Assembly: GCF_002797895.1 (NCBI RefSeq)
Contig: NZ_PGES01000001.1
Span: 2,294,001-2,358,000, forward strand
Reading direction: 5' to 3'
Source: Janthinobacterium sp. 67
GTDB taxonomy: Bacteria; Pseudomonadota; Gammaproteobacteria; Burkholderiales; Burkholderiaceae_D
Length of the DNA stretch: 64,000 nt
Numbering within the stretch: the stretch's first letter is position 1; each line of letters opens with the position of its first letter. Shown in pieces: positions 9,360 to 17,362 of this stretch. The position numbers and the translations under genes were made by a program. Below the pieces are notes generated by a model. That model was not told the DNA's origin and ran no database searches. It saw nothing but the letters and a program-made list of their open reading frames with translations.

Positions 9360-9680
9360 ATGAGCAACAAACAAATCACGAATGCAGTGCGCCTTGCAAA
9401 CAGTCTTACCAAAGACATCTCCGGAAACTTGCTTTCAGGTCAAGAAATGCGCGTCGTCGAGTATCTGCAAATTTTGCGTTCTGTACTAGATGGCTTGGAA
9501 GAAAAGTTGGAAGCAGGCAGTGATTTCAAAGCCGAGCAAAATCTGGAAACAGTCATGGTGGCCGTAGATGCGAAGCTGAATAACATGACACCGATAGATA
9601 AAGACCGTGTTGGGCCGTCAATGGAAAAATGGGCGAAAAAAGGTATTACTTTGGCTATGCTGGTTGAACCACAGGCCTAA
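9360..9680 (+). CDS. Hypothetical small helical protein
   Basis: This 106-residue protein is not one I recognise. It appears all-helical (VRLANSLTKDISGNLLSG, VVEYLQILRSVLDGLEEKLEAG, LETVMVAVDAKLNNM), charged and cytosolic. The ATG follows the weak site GAGGTCATC. A strong terminator follows, so it is probably its own transcription unit. The upstream 200 nt are AT-rich near 9290-9350 and could hold its promoter. Confidence 0.68.
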   Translation: MSNKQITNAVRLANSLTKDISGNLLSGQEMRVVEYLQILRSVLDGLEEKLEAGSDFKAEQNLETVMVAVDAKLNNMTPIDKDRVGPSMEKWAKKGITLAMLVEPQA

Positions 9681-9707
9681 AAACCCAGTATTAATTTATT
9701 CCAAGAG

Positions 9708-9749
9708 CCCGCTCAGACCGAACTATGGTCTGGCGGGTTTCTTTTTTTT
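9708..9749 (+). terminator. Strong Rho-independent terminator
   Basis: CCCGC-tca-GACC pairs with GGTC-tg-GCGGG around an AACTAT-type loop, and is followed directly by TTTCTTTTTTTT. It ends the small gene at 9360-9680. Confidence 0.85.
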
Positions 9750-10062
9750 ACAAGGTAGTACAAGCGCGGTGGGCCACCGTACAGGTAGAAGATGGCACCA
9801 AGCGCTAACGGCTGATAGTTTTGCCATGGACAAACGGTCGATACAACCCTGTTGACAGGCAAACAACAGCCTCGACAACACCCAAACACACCACACATGC
9901 GGACTCTAGGGCATTCCAGCACGCGTCCGGACGGGTTGAGTCCCCCTTCTTTGCCTCCAGCCCCCTATATAAAGACGTTGCTATACAAGAGGTACCAGAA
10001 CAACTTCTGTCCGCCTAAATAAGCGTGCAGCCGGCACCTCTACGTGTAAAAAAACCCCTTTT
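9750..10062. other. Gap without a supported gene
   Basis: About 310 nt downstream of the terminator. It contains one AT-rich patch (CCTATATAAAG near 9963) that could be a promoter element for the next gene. I see no repeat, RNA gene or convincing frame. Confidence 0.4.
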
Positions 10063-10401
10063 GTGAGCAATGACAAAATGAACCACAACCTACAGGAAAC
10101 CTCGAACGGCATCCGTATCTGCGTCTACAAATCAGACAGAACAAAATGGACGACGGTCTTCGCTAGCAAAGCGTACCTCGATAAAGTGCTGGTAATCTGC
10201 GGTAACGACATGAGTGCCGTCACGCACCAAGCCCGGTATGCTAGCCTCACTTGTGTGCAGAAAACTGGTGAGACTTGGACGCACGCAGTCCTGGGTGGAG
10301 CGCGTCGGCTGCTGGTTGCAGAAGCAAAGAAGCTAGCCGTGCGGCGTCGGCAAGCAGGGGCTGCAGTTGCTATCAAAAGTGAGGCGGAGGCACTTTACTG
10401 A
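10063..10401 (+). CDS. Hypothetical small protein
   Basis: An unrecognised protein of 112 residues if it starts at GTG 10063, or 107 if it starts at ATG 10078; neither has a good Shine-Dalgarno site. The middle (WTTVFASKAYLDKVLVICGNDMS) looks globular. The C-terminus is a basic helix rich in Arg, Lys and Ala (LVAEAKKLAVRRRQAG), which could contact nucleic acid; this is a guess. It is convergent with the lipoprotein gene at 10483, with a small inverted repeat AACTCC/GGAGTT (10418-10434) between them. Confidence 0.55.
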   Translation: MSNDKMNHNLQETSNGIRICVYKSDRTKWTTVFASKAYLDKVLVICGNDMSAVTHQARYASLTCVQKTGETWTHAVLGGARRLLVAEAKKLAVRRRQAGAAVAIKSEAEALY

Positions 10402-10482
10402 GCTTGCAGCTGAAAATAACTCCGCCTAGGAGTTGGCTCTTGCTGAAACAGACGGGGAATGCTAAGCGCGGCAGCTAGGAAT

Positions 10483-11106
10483 TTATCGTATTGCTCTGCC
10501 TTCGGCGTCATACATCGGCGTGTACGTAAAGCCGTATTCTTTGATACTGACAGGGTACGGGGTATTGGTTTCACCAAAACCACGGTGCTTGCCAATACGG
10601 GGTTGACGGTCCAGACAAGCTTCATAGTCCGGTGTTCCATACTTGCACAGGATGCGAACAACGATGTTGCCTTCGCCTTTGCTTGCAAAGTCTTTGTTTA
10701 CCTGAAATGTATCTGTTTGACGTATCTCCACGAGGTCGTACATGTGCAGTTTCGGCAAGTGGTCAGGCACAACCGCCGAAGTAAGCCACATCCTGTCGCC
10801 AGTGGACGCAAACAATCCACTGAACTCAAAACGGGTGTTCACCCGAACAACCCGTAGATTGAATTCAGGGGTACCTTTTGCAATACCCTGAGCGTACAGC
10901 TGATTACGTGCGGGAGAGGTCATCGAGCCCGCCCACTGCTCGTCCCAAGCGACAGCGGCACCCAGATTCCTTCCTTTCATGTTGTCATCCAGGTTAATGC
11001 CGAACAGGCTGTTGGTGACAGTGATGGCAGGGCTTTGGCAACCAACAACTAAAAATAGCGATGAGAGCCAACCCGTCGCATTCAATACAGATTTTATTTT
11101 TTTCAT
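10483..11106 (-). CDS. Putative lipoprotein, IS66 inserted just upstream
   Basis: The N-terminus has basic residues, a hydrophobic stretch and the lipobox LVVGC, so it is a predicted lipid-anchored envelope protein. The rest (about 187 residues) matches nothing I know. It includes FNLRVVRVNTRFEFSGLFAS and three cysteines near the C-terminus. The ATG at 11106 has AAGGA upstream; a TTG one codon earlier is less likely. An IS66 element lies 22 bp before the start codon and leaves only the ribosome binding site, so the native promoter has been displaced. Expression now depends on the insertion sequence or is lost. Confidence 0.7.
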   Translation of the reverse strand: MKKIKSVLNATGWLSSLFLVVGCQSPAITVTNSLFGINLDDNMKGRNLGAAVAWDEQWAGSMTSPARNQLYAQGIAKGTPEFNLRVVRVNTRFEFSGLFASTGDRMWLTSAVVPDHLPKLHMYDLVEIRQTDTFQVNKDFASKGEGNIVVRILCKYGTPDYEACLDRQPRIGKHRGFGETNTPYPVSIKEYGFTYTPMYDAEGRAIR

Positions 11107-11211
11107 CAAACGTCCTTGTTCCTGCTCTGTAAGCGTAAAGCCTGCGCCGTCTTGAGCCTGGCGTTGATTTGCTAGATGATGGCATCACACCGCTGGGAAG
11201 CGGCGTGTTGT

Positions 11212-12798
11212 TTAAGCCGAAGGGAGCTGCGCGGCGCAGTTCCAAGGCAGGAAGTCGTCGACCTGATTGACCGGATGATCGGCGATGTTGGTCAGCACAT
11301 GGCGCAGCCAGGCCTCGGGGTCAACACCGTTGAGCTTGGCCGTGCCGATCAGCGAGTAGATCGCGGCAGCACGCTCGCCGCCGCTGTCGGCACCTGCGAA
11401 CAGGTAATTGCGGCGGCCGATGGCGACACCGCGCAACGCCCGCTCGGCGGCCGAGTTGTCGATCTCAATGATGCCGTCGTCGCAGTAACGCAGTAACGCC
11501 GGCCATAGGTTCAGCGCGTACTGGATTGCCGCCGCCGTGTCCGACTTGCGCGACAGCTTTTCAAGCGTGGCGCGTAGCCAGCCATTAAGCTCGTCGAGCA
11601 ATGGTCGTGATCGTTGCTGGCGCGCCAGTTGTCGTTCGTGCGGCGGCTTGCCGCGTATCTCGGCTTCGATCACATACAGTTCGGCGATGCGTCGTAGAGC
11701 CTCGGTCGTGATGGCAGATGACCTGGCCGCGTGCAGGTCGTAGAATTTTCGCCGTGCGTGCGCCCAGCATGCCGCCTCCTGGATGGTGCCGTCGACGTAC
11801 AGCGCATTGAAGCCGGCATAGGCGTCAGCCTGCAGCACGCCGCTGAAGCTGGCCAGGTGGGTTTGCGGATGGATACCCTTGCGGTCCGGCGTGTAGGCGA
11901 ACCAGACCGCTGCTGGCGTGGTGTCGCCCGACGCGCTATCGTCACGCACGTAGGTCCACAGCCGCGCTGTTTTCGTCTTGCCATTGCCGGGCGCCAGGAC
12001 CGGAATCGGGGTGTCGTCGGCGTGCAGCTTGGCGCCAGCGAGCACATGGCGCCGGATCGCCTCGACCAGCGGGCGCAGCAGCGCGCTGGCCGCCCCGACC
12101 CAGTTCGCCAGCAGCGCACGTTCCAGTTCGACGCCTTCGCGGGCATAGATCACCGACTGCCGGTATAGCGGCAGATGGTCAGCGAACTTGGCCACCAGGA
12201 TATGGGCCAGCAGCCCCGGTCCGGCAATGCCGCGCGCGATCGGCCGGCTTGGCGCCGGTGCCTGCACGATGGTGTCGCAGCACTTGCACGCCAGCTTCGG
12301 ACGTACATGACGGATCACGCGGAAGCTGGCCGGCACGAACTCCAGTTGCTCGGCGACGTCCTCACCCAACTTGCGCAGCCCGCCACCGCAGGCCGGGCAA
12401 GCCTCGGCCTGCGGTTGATACACGCGCTCGTCGCGCGCCAGGTGCTCCGGCAGCGGTTTGCGCGCCGACTTGGTGCGCGGTGCCTTGTCTGCCGGCGGCC
12501 GCTCACGCTCGGCCTCACCCTCGGTCGCTTGCAGGTCTTCCAGTTGTAGTTCCAGCTGTTCGATCTGGTGGTCCAGCTTCTCGGATTTGCGACCGAACTG
12601 CATGCGACGCAGCTTGGCAATCATCAGCTTCAGATGCTCGATCTCGACCTCGGTCGTCGTCAGTTGCGCGCGCAGTCCTGACACCAGCTCGTCGTGCGCG
12701 GCGATGACGGTGTCGCGCTCACGCAGCGTCTGCTCGGCCGCCAGCAGCAATGCCTTGAGGGCATCGATGTCGTTGGGCAGATCGGCTGAATTGAGCAT
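11212..12798 (-). CDS. tnpC: IS66 family transposase TnpC
   Basis: The 528-residue DDE transposase of the element. Residues 1-110 form a coiled-coil/leucine-rich region ([19 protein letters not shown]). A zinc-finger-like segment CPACGGGL with a later CKCCD follows, then the catalytic core with [11 protein letters not shown] (first Asp), [10 protein letters not shown] (second Asp) and [13 protein letters not shown] (final Glu region). It ends with the usual IS66 C-terminal domain ([26 protein letters not shown]). No frameshift is visible. Confidence 0.96.
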   Translation of the reverse strand: MLNSADLPNDIDALKALLLAAEQTLRERDTVIAAHDELVSGLRAQLTTTEVEIEHLKLMIAKLRRMQFGRKSEKLDHQIEQLELQLEDLQATEGEAERERPPADKAPRTKSARKPLPEHLARDERVYQPQAEACPACGGGLRKLGEDVAEQLEFVPASFRVIRHVRPKLACKCCDTIVQAPAPSRPIARGIAGPGLLAHILVAKFADHLPLYRQSVIYAREGVELERALLANWVGAASALLRPLVEAIRRHVLAGAKLHADDTPIPVLAPGNGKTKTARLWTYVRDDSASGDTTPAAVWFAYTPDRKGIHPQTHLASFSGVLQADAYAGFNALYVDGTIQEAACWAHARRKFYDLHAARSSAITTEALRRIAELYVIEAEIRGKPPHERQLARQQRSRPLLDELNGWLRATLEKLSRKSDTAAAIQYALNLWPALLRYCDDGIIEIDNSAAERALRGVAIGRRNYLFAGADSGGERAAAIYSLIGTAKLNGVDPEAWLRHVLTNIADHPVNQVDDFLPWNCAAQLPSA

Positions 12799-12827
12799 GG
12801 GCCAAGTTTACGCGAGGGCGCCGACGT

Positions 12828-13175
12828 TTACAAGCCCGACGATGGTTGCCAGGTGCGTACTGGCTGGCGCCAGTCGATGCCTTCGAGCAGCATCGACAGT
12901 TGGGCCTGCGTCAGCGTGACCGTGCCGCTGCTGGCCTGCGGCCAGATGAAACGGCCCCGCTCAAGCCGCTTGGCCAGCAGGCACAGGCCGTCGCCAGTCC
13001 ACCACAGCAGTTTGATGATGTCGCCGCGCCGGCCACGAAATACAAACACATGGCCGTTGAATGGATCGGCCTGCAGCGTCGTCTCTATCTTGGCCGCCAG
13101 GCCGTTGAAGCCGCAGCGCATGTCGGTGATGCCAGCGACGATCCAGATCCGGGTGTGGGCCGGCAGGCCGATCAT
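12828..13175 (-). CDS. tnpB: IS66 family accessory protein TnpB
   Basis: The 115-residue IS66 Orf2 protein, recognised by the family motifs TDMRCGFNGLAAKI, GHVFVFRGRRGDIIKLLWWTGDGLCLLAKRLE (in part) and RGRFIWPQ. Its precise biochemical role is not known, but it is needed for efficient transposition of IS66 elements. Its start overlaps the tnpA stop by 4 nt, indicating coupled translation. Confidence 0.95.
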   Translation of the reverse strand: MIGLPAHTRIWIVAGITDMRCGFNGLAAKIETTLQADPFNGHVFVFRGRRGDIIKLLWWTGDGLCLLAKRLERGRFIWPQASSGTVTLTQAQLSMLLEGIDWRQPVRTWQPSSGL

Positions 13176-13558
13176 GGCAGCAGCCGCTGCAACACCAGGT
13201 GCAGCACGGCAGTGTCAACGGCGCCTTCCAGCCGCAGCCGCGCTTTGCCAACGGTCAGTTCGATGATGCCGCCGCACGCTGGTGCCTGCTCGGCCACGGG
13301 CTGTGCCATGACCGACGCCACCACCGTCACCGGCAGCAGTGTGCAGACATTATTGCCAGATTCCTGCTGGCCTTCTCCGAACAGTTTACGCCAAGCGAAT
13401 ACCTGATTGGCGTTGAGGTTGTGCTGGCGGGCGATGCGCGAAACGGATGCGTCAGGCAGCAGCGACTGGGCGACGACGGCCCGCTTGAATTCATCGGAGT
13501 GGCGCCGGTAGCTGCCACGTTTTGAGGGTCTTGCGACTGGTTGAATTATTGTGTCCAT
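13172..13558 (-). CDS. tnpA: IS66 family accessory protein TnpA
   Basis: A small DNA-binding protein with an IS3/IS66 OrfA-type helix-turn-helix (SDEFKRAVVAQSLLPDASVSRIARQHNLNANQVFAWRKLF). I chose the start at MDTIIQPVARPSKRG rather than 14 codons upstream, where the extra residues do not resemble the family. It is the first gene of the element's operon. It overlaps tnpB by 4 nt. Confidence 0.9.
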   Translation of the reverse strand: MDTIIQPVARPSKRGSYRRHSDEFKRAVVAQSLLPDASVSRIARQHNLNANQVFAWRKLFGEGQQESGNNVCTLLPVTVVASVMAQPVAEQAPACGGIIELTVGKARLRLEGAVDTAVLHLVLQRLLP

Positions 13559-13728
13559 AATCGAGTTTGTGGACACAATCGATTTGTGTCTCAACCTCAA
13601 ATCATGCTGGCAGGAGTAGTCAAGGTAAAGACGGCGCTGGCTTTACGCTTACCTGCTCTTGGCCTCGGGTTCCAGAAAAATAACGATTTCATGGAAAAAT
13701 TCAGTGGCACCGACCGTGCAATTTTCTA

Positions 13729-14205
13729 TCACTTTGATGAGTGCTCTTCAAACACCCTAAACGCTTTTTTTGCGTACTCTTTATGGTCATCAATTGGTTT
13801 TGTTAGCGATTCAATATTTGGAAATTTCGGGTTACATAAAATTTCAAAAAAATCCGCACTGTATGTACCTGGAATGAGAGGCAGAAAATCTGTTGGAACA
13901 TTTGACACCGAAGTCGGCTTTCCATTCAAATCGTGAGTTACAACGCTCAATACTTGAATTGTACGCTTAGCGCAATTCGCCTCCCAACGCCCCTGCCGAG
14001 AGTAAAAGTCGCCCACGTTCACATAACGAGGATTTTCTATTTGTTGTATCGAGGCCCTAACAATTTTTTTATTTTTTTCAATATCCTTTTCAAAAATAAA
14101 TATTGCCTTTTCTTTGCTGCTTAAGTGCAGCATGAAGCGGGCCGGTTCAGCATTTGCAATGCCAATCAGAGAAAATAAAGCCAAGCCTATCAGAGTTTTT
14201 TTCAT
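13729..14205 (-). CDS. Secreted protein, surface-adhesin E-like
   Basis: The product begins with a clear signal peptide (KKTLIGLALFSLIGIANA, cleavage after ANA) and is then about 138 residues, probably periplasmic or surface. The pattern of one Cys in a beta strand (EANCAKRTIQVLS), a PLIPGTYSADFFEILC segment and a second Cys is like the small surface-adhesin protein E family common in betaproteobacteria; the two Cys probably form a disulfide. Start ATG 14205 is preferred over TTG 14211. Low GC suggests acquired DNA. The IS66 element lies just downstream. Confidence 0.65.
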   Translation of the reverse strand: MKKTLIGLALFSLIGIANAEPARFMLHLSSKEKAIFIFEKDIEKNKKIVRASIQQIENPRYVNVGDFYSRQGRWEANCAKRTIQVLSVVTHDLNGKPTSVSNVPTDFLPLIPGTYSADFFEILCNPKFPNIESLTKPIDDHKEYAKKAFRVFEEHSSK

Positions 14206-14470
14206 GAGCAATATCCAATTGTATCGTTAAAACAACTCAACTCTACGAATTTAAATTCTGGCCAATTCTTATGATTTTCAATAGCGTAATTGGCAAATAC
14301 GCCTTCCCTTGGACAGAGGGAGGCGTACCCAGAATTTCTGCACGCAGACCAGCTGGGCCAGAAGCCGTGCTTCAAACAGCCGCAACCTTAATTTTTTGCC
14401 ACCAATTTTATTGCTGGCGTTCTATAGAGCGCCTTTGCAATTCGGCGCGCAAGATAGCAGCGATGCGCGT

Positions 14471-15145
14471 TTAGCCGCGACTGAGCTTGTCGACAGCCGG
14501 CAACGGCCCGAGTTCTGGTTGTCCTTCAACATGCACCGCTCGCGTACCAGCTGCGCTTTCGATGGTGCGCACGGTGTCAATAATCGTTTTGTTTACCCAC
14601 GCTTCTGGTGTACCGATTAGTGCATCTGAGCCGCTTTGAAGCACGCCAGTCAGGCCCCCGCGTGTCTTGGAGAACACCGCGTACATGTCAAGGTTATAGC
14701 CTGACTGATAGCGATAGAGGCAACTGTACAGGGTCAGATTGCTCGAGCCCGAAATGTTTCTGACTGCTTTTGATGTCCAGACAGCACCGTCGCATTTAGC
14801 TACTTTTACTCCGACGCCGCCGTTTTGAGCCGCAGCGAGTTGCATCATTGCCCCCATGCCACCACCCATTGCACCCGCCATATCTACCAAGGTGAATTTT
14901 CCTGGCTCTGCGGGTACCGTGATGCCAAGCTGCAGCGGCGTCGAGCTCTGCACGCTGTTCGTGTTTTGAGCCAGACCATTTGCAGCAGCACGGGACACCG
15001 TGGCGACGTCGGCTTGAGTCTTGAAATCGAAAATGTGATAAATCTCGACTACCTCCTGGCGATTAGCTAGGCTTTGGTTCACTGTGTTGCAGCCGCTGAG
15101 CAGGACAACACCAGCAACGGCGGTCAGGATGATTTTTTTAGTCAT
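14471..15145 (-). CDS. Putative lipoprotein of unknown function
   Basis: A signal sequence ending in the lipobox LLSGC is visible right after MTKKIILTAVAGVV, so the mature protein should be lipid-anchored. The 200-residue body includes a Gly/Met-rich loop (GAMGGGMGAMMQ) and a Cys pair (KCDGAVW...YSCLYRYQSGY). I do not recognise a family. The start at ATG 15145 has a GGAA site upstream; a longer frame exists but the first eight codons spoil the signal peptide. It is divergent from the tandem XRE regulator, with a 200-nt AT-rich region between them. Confidence 0.72.
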   Translation of the reverse strand: MTKKIILTAVAGVVLLSGCNTVNQSLANRQEVVEIYHIFDFKTQADVATVSRAAANGLAQNTNSVQSSTPLQLGITVPAEPGKFTLVDMAGAMGGGMGAMMQLAAAQNGGVGVKVAKCDGAVWTSKAVRNISGSSNLTLYSCLYRYQSGYNLDMYAVFSKTRGGLTGVLQSGSDALIGTPEAWVNKTIIDTVRTIESAAGTRAVHVEGQPELGPLPAVDKLSRG

Positions 15146-15345
15146 TCTATTTCCATAGGATTCTGTCAATGGACGGCAGACGCGGGGCTCAAAAACAGGC
15201 GCTCTACCGCGTAAGTGACGTTAGTTTTAAAAAGCACAATTATTTTCTATGTGGCAATATATTGTAGATTTAAAACCAGTAGAAGTAAATAGAGTAGAGT
15301 TTTTAGCTGTAGATATAAAACAAGTATTGCTTGACCCTTCGTCTC

Positions 15346-15795
15346 ATGAACGAACCGTCATCCTCACCAGAGCGCCCCACTTTTCGGCATCGATGTGCCG
15401 CGGAGCTAAAATCCAAGCGCGAGACGGCAGGGCTATCGCAAGAAAGTCTCGCGGAACGCGCGGGCTTTCATCGTAGCTATGTAAGCCAAGTCGAACGCGC
15501 GGTGCAGAATATGTCACTCGACAACCTGGAGCGGCTACATTTGGCACTTACACAGATGCAACTGAGCGGCGACATAAAATCGCTGAGAATGAGGTTTGCC
15601 AAGAACATGAAGCGCGAGCGGGTCGACCAAGGGCTATCTCAGGAAAAACTTGCGGAGTTGGCCGGGCTACACAGGACTTATGTGAGCCAGGTCGAGCGAG
15701 GTGTTACATCTATCTCGCTCGACAATGTGGAGAAGTTGGCGGCAGCGCTGGGACGGGACGAGGAGTCTTTACTAGACACGCATATAAATTCGTAG
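15346..15795 (+). CDS. Tandem XRE-family helix-turn-helix regulator
   Basis: Two complete Cro/C1-type helix-turn-helix domains lie head to tail. The first has GLSQESLAERAGFHRSYVSQ at residues about 29-48; the second has GLSQEKLAELAGLHRTYVSQ about 75 residues later. Each is followed by the typical SLDN(L/V)E(R/K)L helix. They resemble R-M controller proteins and phage-type repressors, which normally have one such domain. The duplication means one chain could act like a dimer. ATG 15346 lacks a Shine-Dalgarno site, and AT-rich DNA directly upstream may give a short or leaderless mRNA. No restriction-modification genes are adjacent. Confidence 0.88.
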   Translation: MNEPSSSPERPTFRHRCAAELKSKRETAGLSQESLAERAGFHRSYVSQVERAVQNMSLDNLERLHLALTQMQLSGDIKSLRMRFAKNMKRERVDQGLSQEKLAELAGLHRTYVSQVERGVTSISLDNVEKLAAALGRDEESLLDTHINS

Positions 15796-15920
15796 GTTCT
15801 GGACAGGTACTGAGCATCCTGATGCACCAGGCGGAATCTTTGCAAAACAACGCCCGCATTCGCTACATTACCGACAAAAAGCCCTGCACCACAGAGCTCT
15901 CCGAGCATATCCCCTTTTGT

Positions 15921-16481
15921 TTACAGCTTCTTCGAGCTCCTGACGGCAAGCGATTTCTGCCAACTCGCGCCCAGCCAATCTAGTTGATGAGGCGGCGGCT
16001 TAGCATCCCAGGGCGTGCCTGCATCGCGGTTCGCTTCAAGCCAAACCTGAAACAGGTCTTCGATACTCGCCCCGTCGTTTAGCGCGTCGAGCGTGGCATC
16101 AAAATCTTTTGCGGACATCCATCTAAACGACTCCAGCACCGCATCAACGCTCAGCACTTCCCTGCTTACAGCTCCCGCTGCTTTCAAATGCTCTGTAATC
16201 AAGCCACGGGCGTAGCTAGCCGCCTGGGTGTGGCGGTCGATTGTTATCAACGCCTCGACCAAGCCATCAGCTTCAGGCATGTAAACAGCGTGAACAACAC
16301 GCCCCCAGCGATTTTTTGTCAGCAATGCAACCTGACCATGTTCGACAATGAAAACTGGGCCCCCGGCTCGGTCTTTGGGTGTGATTTTGGGTGCAGGTGC
16401 AGGTGGTTTTACACGTTTGAGAGCAGCGATGGCGGCGCGTTTGGCAAGGCTGCTGCATTCGGCAAGGTTGAGCATGTTCAT
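15921..16481 (-). CDS. Hypothetical protein
   Basis: I do not recognise this protein. The start is uncertain. ATG 16481 has GGAA upstream and gives 186 residues; ATG 16571 would add 30 residues without a good ribosome site. It contains a Pro/Lys-rich linker (VKPPAPAPKITPK), a likely beta-rich part (GGPVFIVEHGQVALLTKNRWGRVVHAVYM) and a helical C-terminal half with SAKDFDATLDALNDGASIEDLF. The 240 nt upstream contain a repetitive TGCTACGAC-type tract. It follows the gene at 16814 on the same strand but is not tightly linked to it. Confidence 0.62.
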   Translation of the reverse strand: MNMLNLAECSSLAKRAAIAALKRVKPPAPAPKITPKDRAGGPVFIVEHGQVALLTKNRWGRVVHAVYMPEADGLVEALITIDRHTQAASYARGLITEHLKAAGAVSREVLSVDAVLESFRWMSAKDFDATLDALNDGASIEDLFQVWLEANRDAGTPWDAKPPPHQLDWLGASWQKSLAVRSSKKL

Positions 16482-16596
16482 GGTTGGTTCCAAATTTTTG
16501 ATGGGTAAGTGAGCCCTCTTCTTGAGTTGCTCTACCATGTATAGATACGTCTGGCCCATCATGTCGCGCATAACGTAAGGAGCAGCCCGGCGCTGA

Positions 16597-16645
16597 CCGA
16601 CTGCTACGACTGCTACGACCGCTACAACTACTGTAACTACTGCAA
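16597..16645 (+). repeat. Short imperfect tandem repeats (TGCTACGAC / AACTACTGY)
   Basis: Two adjoining short repeat blocks: TGCTACGAC-type 9-mers followed by TACAACTAC/TGTAACTAC-type units. In one plus-strand frame this reads CYDCYDRYNYCNYCN. That frame has an AAGGAG upstream but no ATG, GTG or TTG at a suitable distance, so coding is unproven. Confidence 0.5.
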
Positions 16646-16813
16646 CCAGGGCACGCTCGGCGCTAACGCGCGTGCCCCTCGCAACAGCAAGAACAAGGTC
16701 GGACGAAAATTCAAGTTAGGCATCCATTTCATGGCCTTGTTCGGATATCGTCCCTCAAGCTATCGCGCCAATGGCCTTGCACCCCCTCTGCCAATTCGAC
16801 GCAACCTATGAGG

Positions 16814-17362
16814 TCATGGACGCGCAAATGGAGATTCAGCAAGTGACAAAACATCCGTCCAGCTACTCTCAAATATCGGCCCCATCACATCGGGTTGGTA
16901 TACCAGCGCAATAGAACGCCAGAAGTTCAAGCACTCCTCGAATTGACTCCGCGTCGCGATGCTTGAGTCCCAAGGCTCTTTTTTAGCAAATGTGCCAATC
17001 CACGAAGTGATAAGGTCATACTGATTTTTGATACGACCTGGCTTGGCGATGACTACCATTCGCGTCGTTTCACTCCCGGCTGTATTCATACTGGCAACAC
17101 GCGAAGGCAACTTGCGATTAGCACGGATAGCAAATAATGTTCGCTCCTTGGCATCGACAGGAGCGGTCTCAATAATCCCTTGGCGGCCAACGATACGCCC
17201 CATGTCGACCTCAAATTCAATTTTTTGTGGCGTTGCAGGCAGCCGTATTTTAGAGATGGCCTCCTCCAGGTGAACAAGAACATCTGGATGCGCCTTCAGA
17301 TGATTCCAGCCTTGGTGAGTAACGTTGATTTTTCCACCACATTTAGTTTCATAATTATTCAT
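16814..17362 (-). CDS. Hypothetical protein, possible BECR-like nuclease fold
   Basis: The 182-residue protein is not assigned by me. The arrangement of NVTHQGWNHLKAHP near residues 13-26, a central RTLFAIRAN...TRMVVIAKPG and YDLITSWIG near residue 120 recalls RNase A-like/BECR toxin domains, where an N-terminal His, central basic residues and a Thr/Ser in the last strand form the active site. This is weak motif reading. There is no signal peptide. ATG 17362 is preceded by AAGGGA. No small immunity-like gene overlaps it, which argues against a simple toxin/antitoxin pair. Confidence 0.62.
   Translation of the reverse strand: MNNYETKCGGKINVTHQGWNHLKAHPDVLVHLEEAISKIRLPATPQKIEFEVDMGRIVGRQGIIETAPVDAKERTLFAIRANRKLPSRVASMNTAGSETTRMVVIAKPGRIKNQYDLITSWIGTFAKKEPWDSSIATRSQFEECLNFWRSIALVYQPDVMGPIFESSWTDVLSLAESPFARP

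Larger units (their letters stand above)
11129..13651 (-). mobile_element. Complete IS66-family insertion sequence
   Basis: A 2.5-kb element with three minus-strand genes in IS66 order (tnpA, tnpB, tnpC). The ends are inverted repeats starting GTAAGCGTAAAGCC (11129-11153 and 13628-13652), matching at 24 of 25 positions. The 8-bp direct repeat CCTGCTCT occurs at 11121-11128 and again at 13652-13659 (sharing the last base of the right repeat), as expected for IS66 target duplication. All three genes look intact, so the element may still move. It sits between a lipoprotein gene and a secreted-protein gene. Confidence 0.95.
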
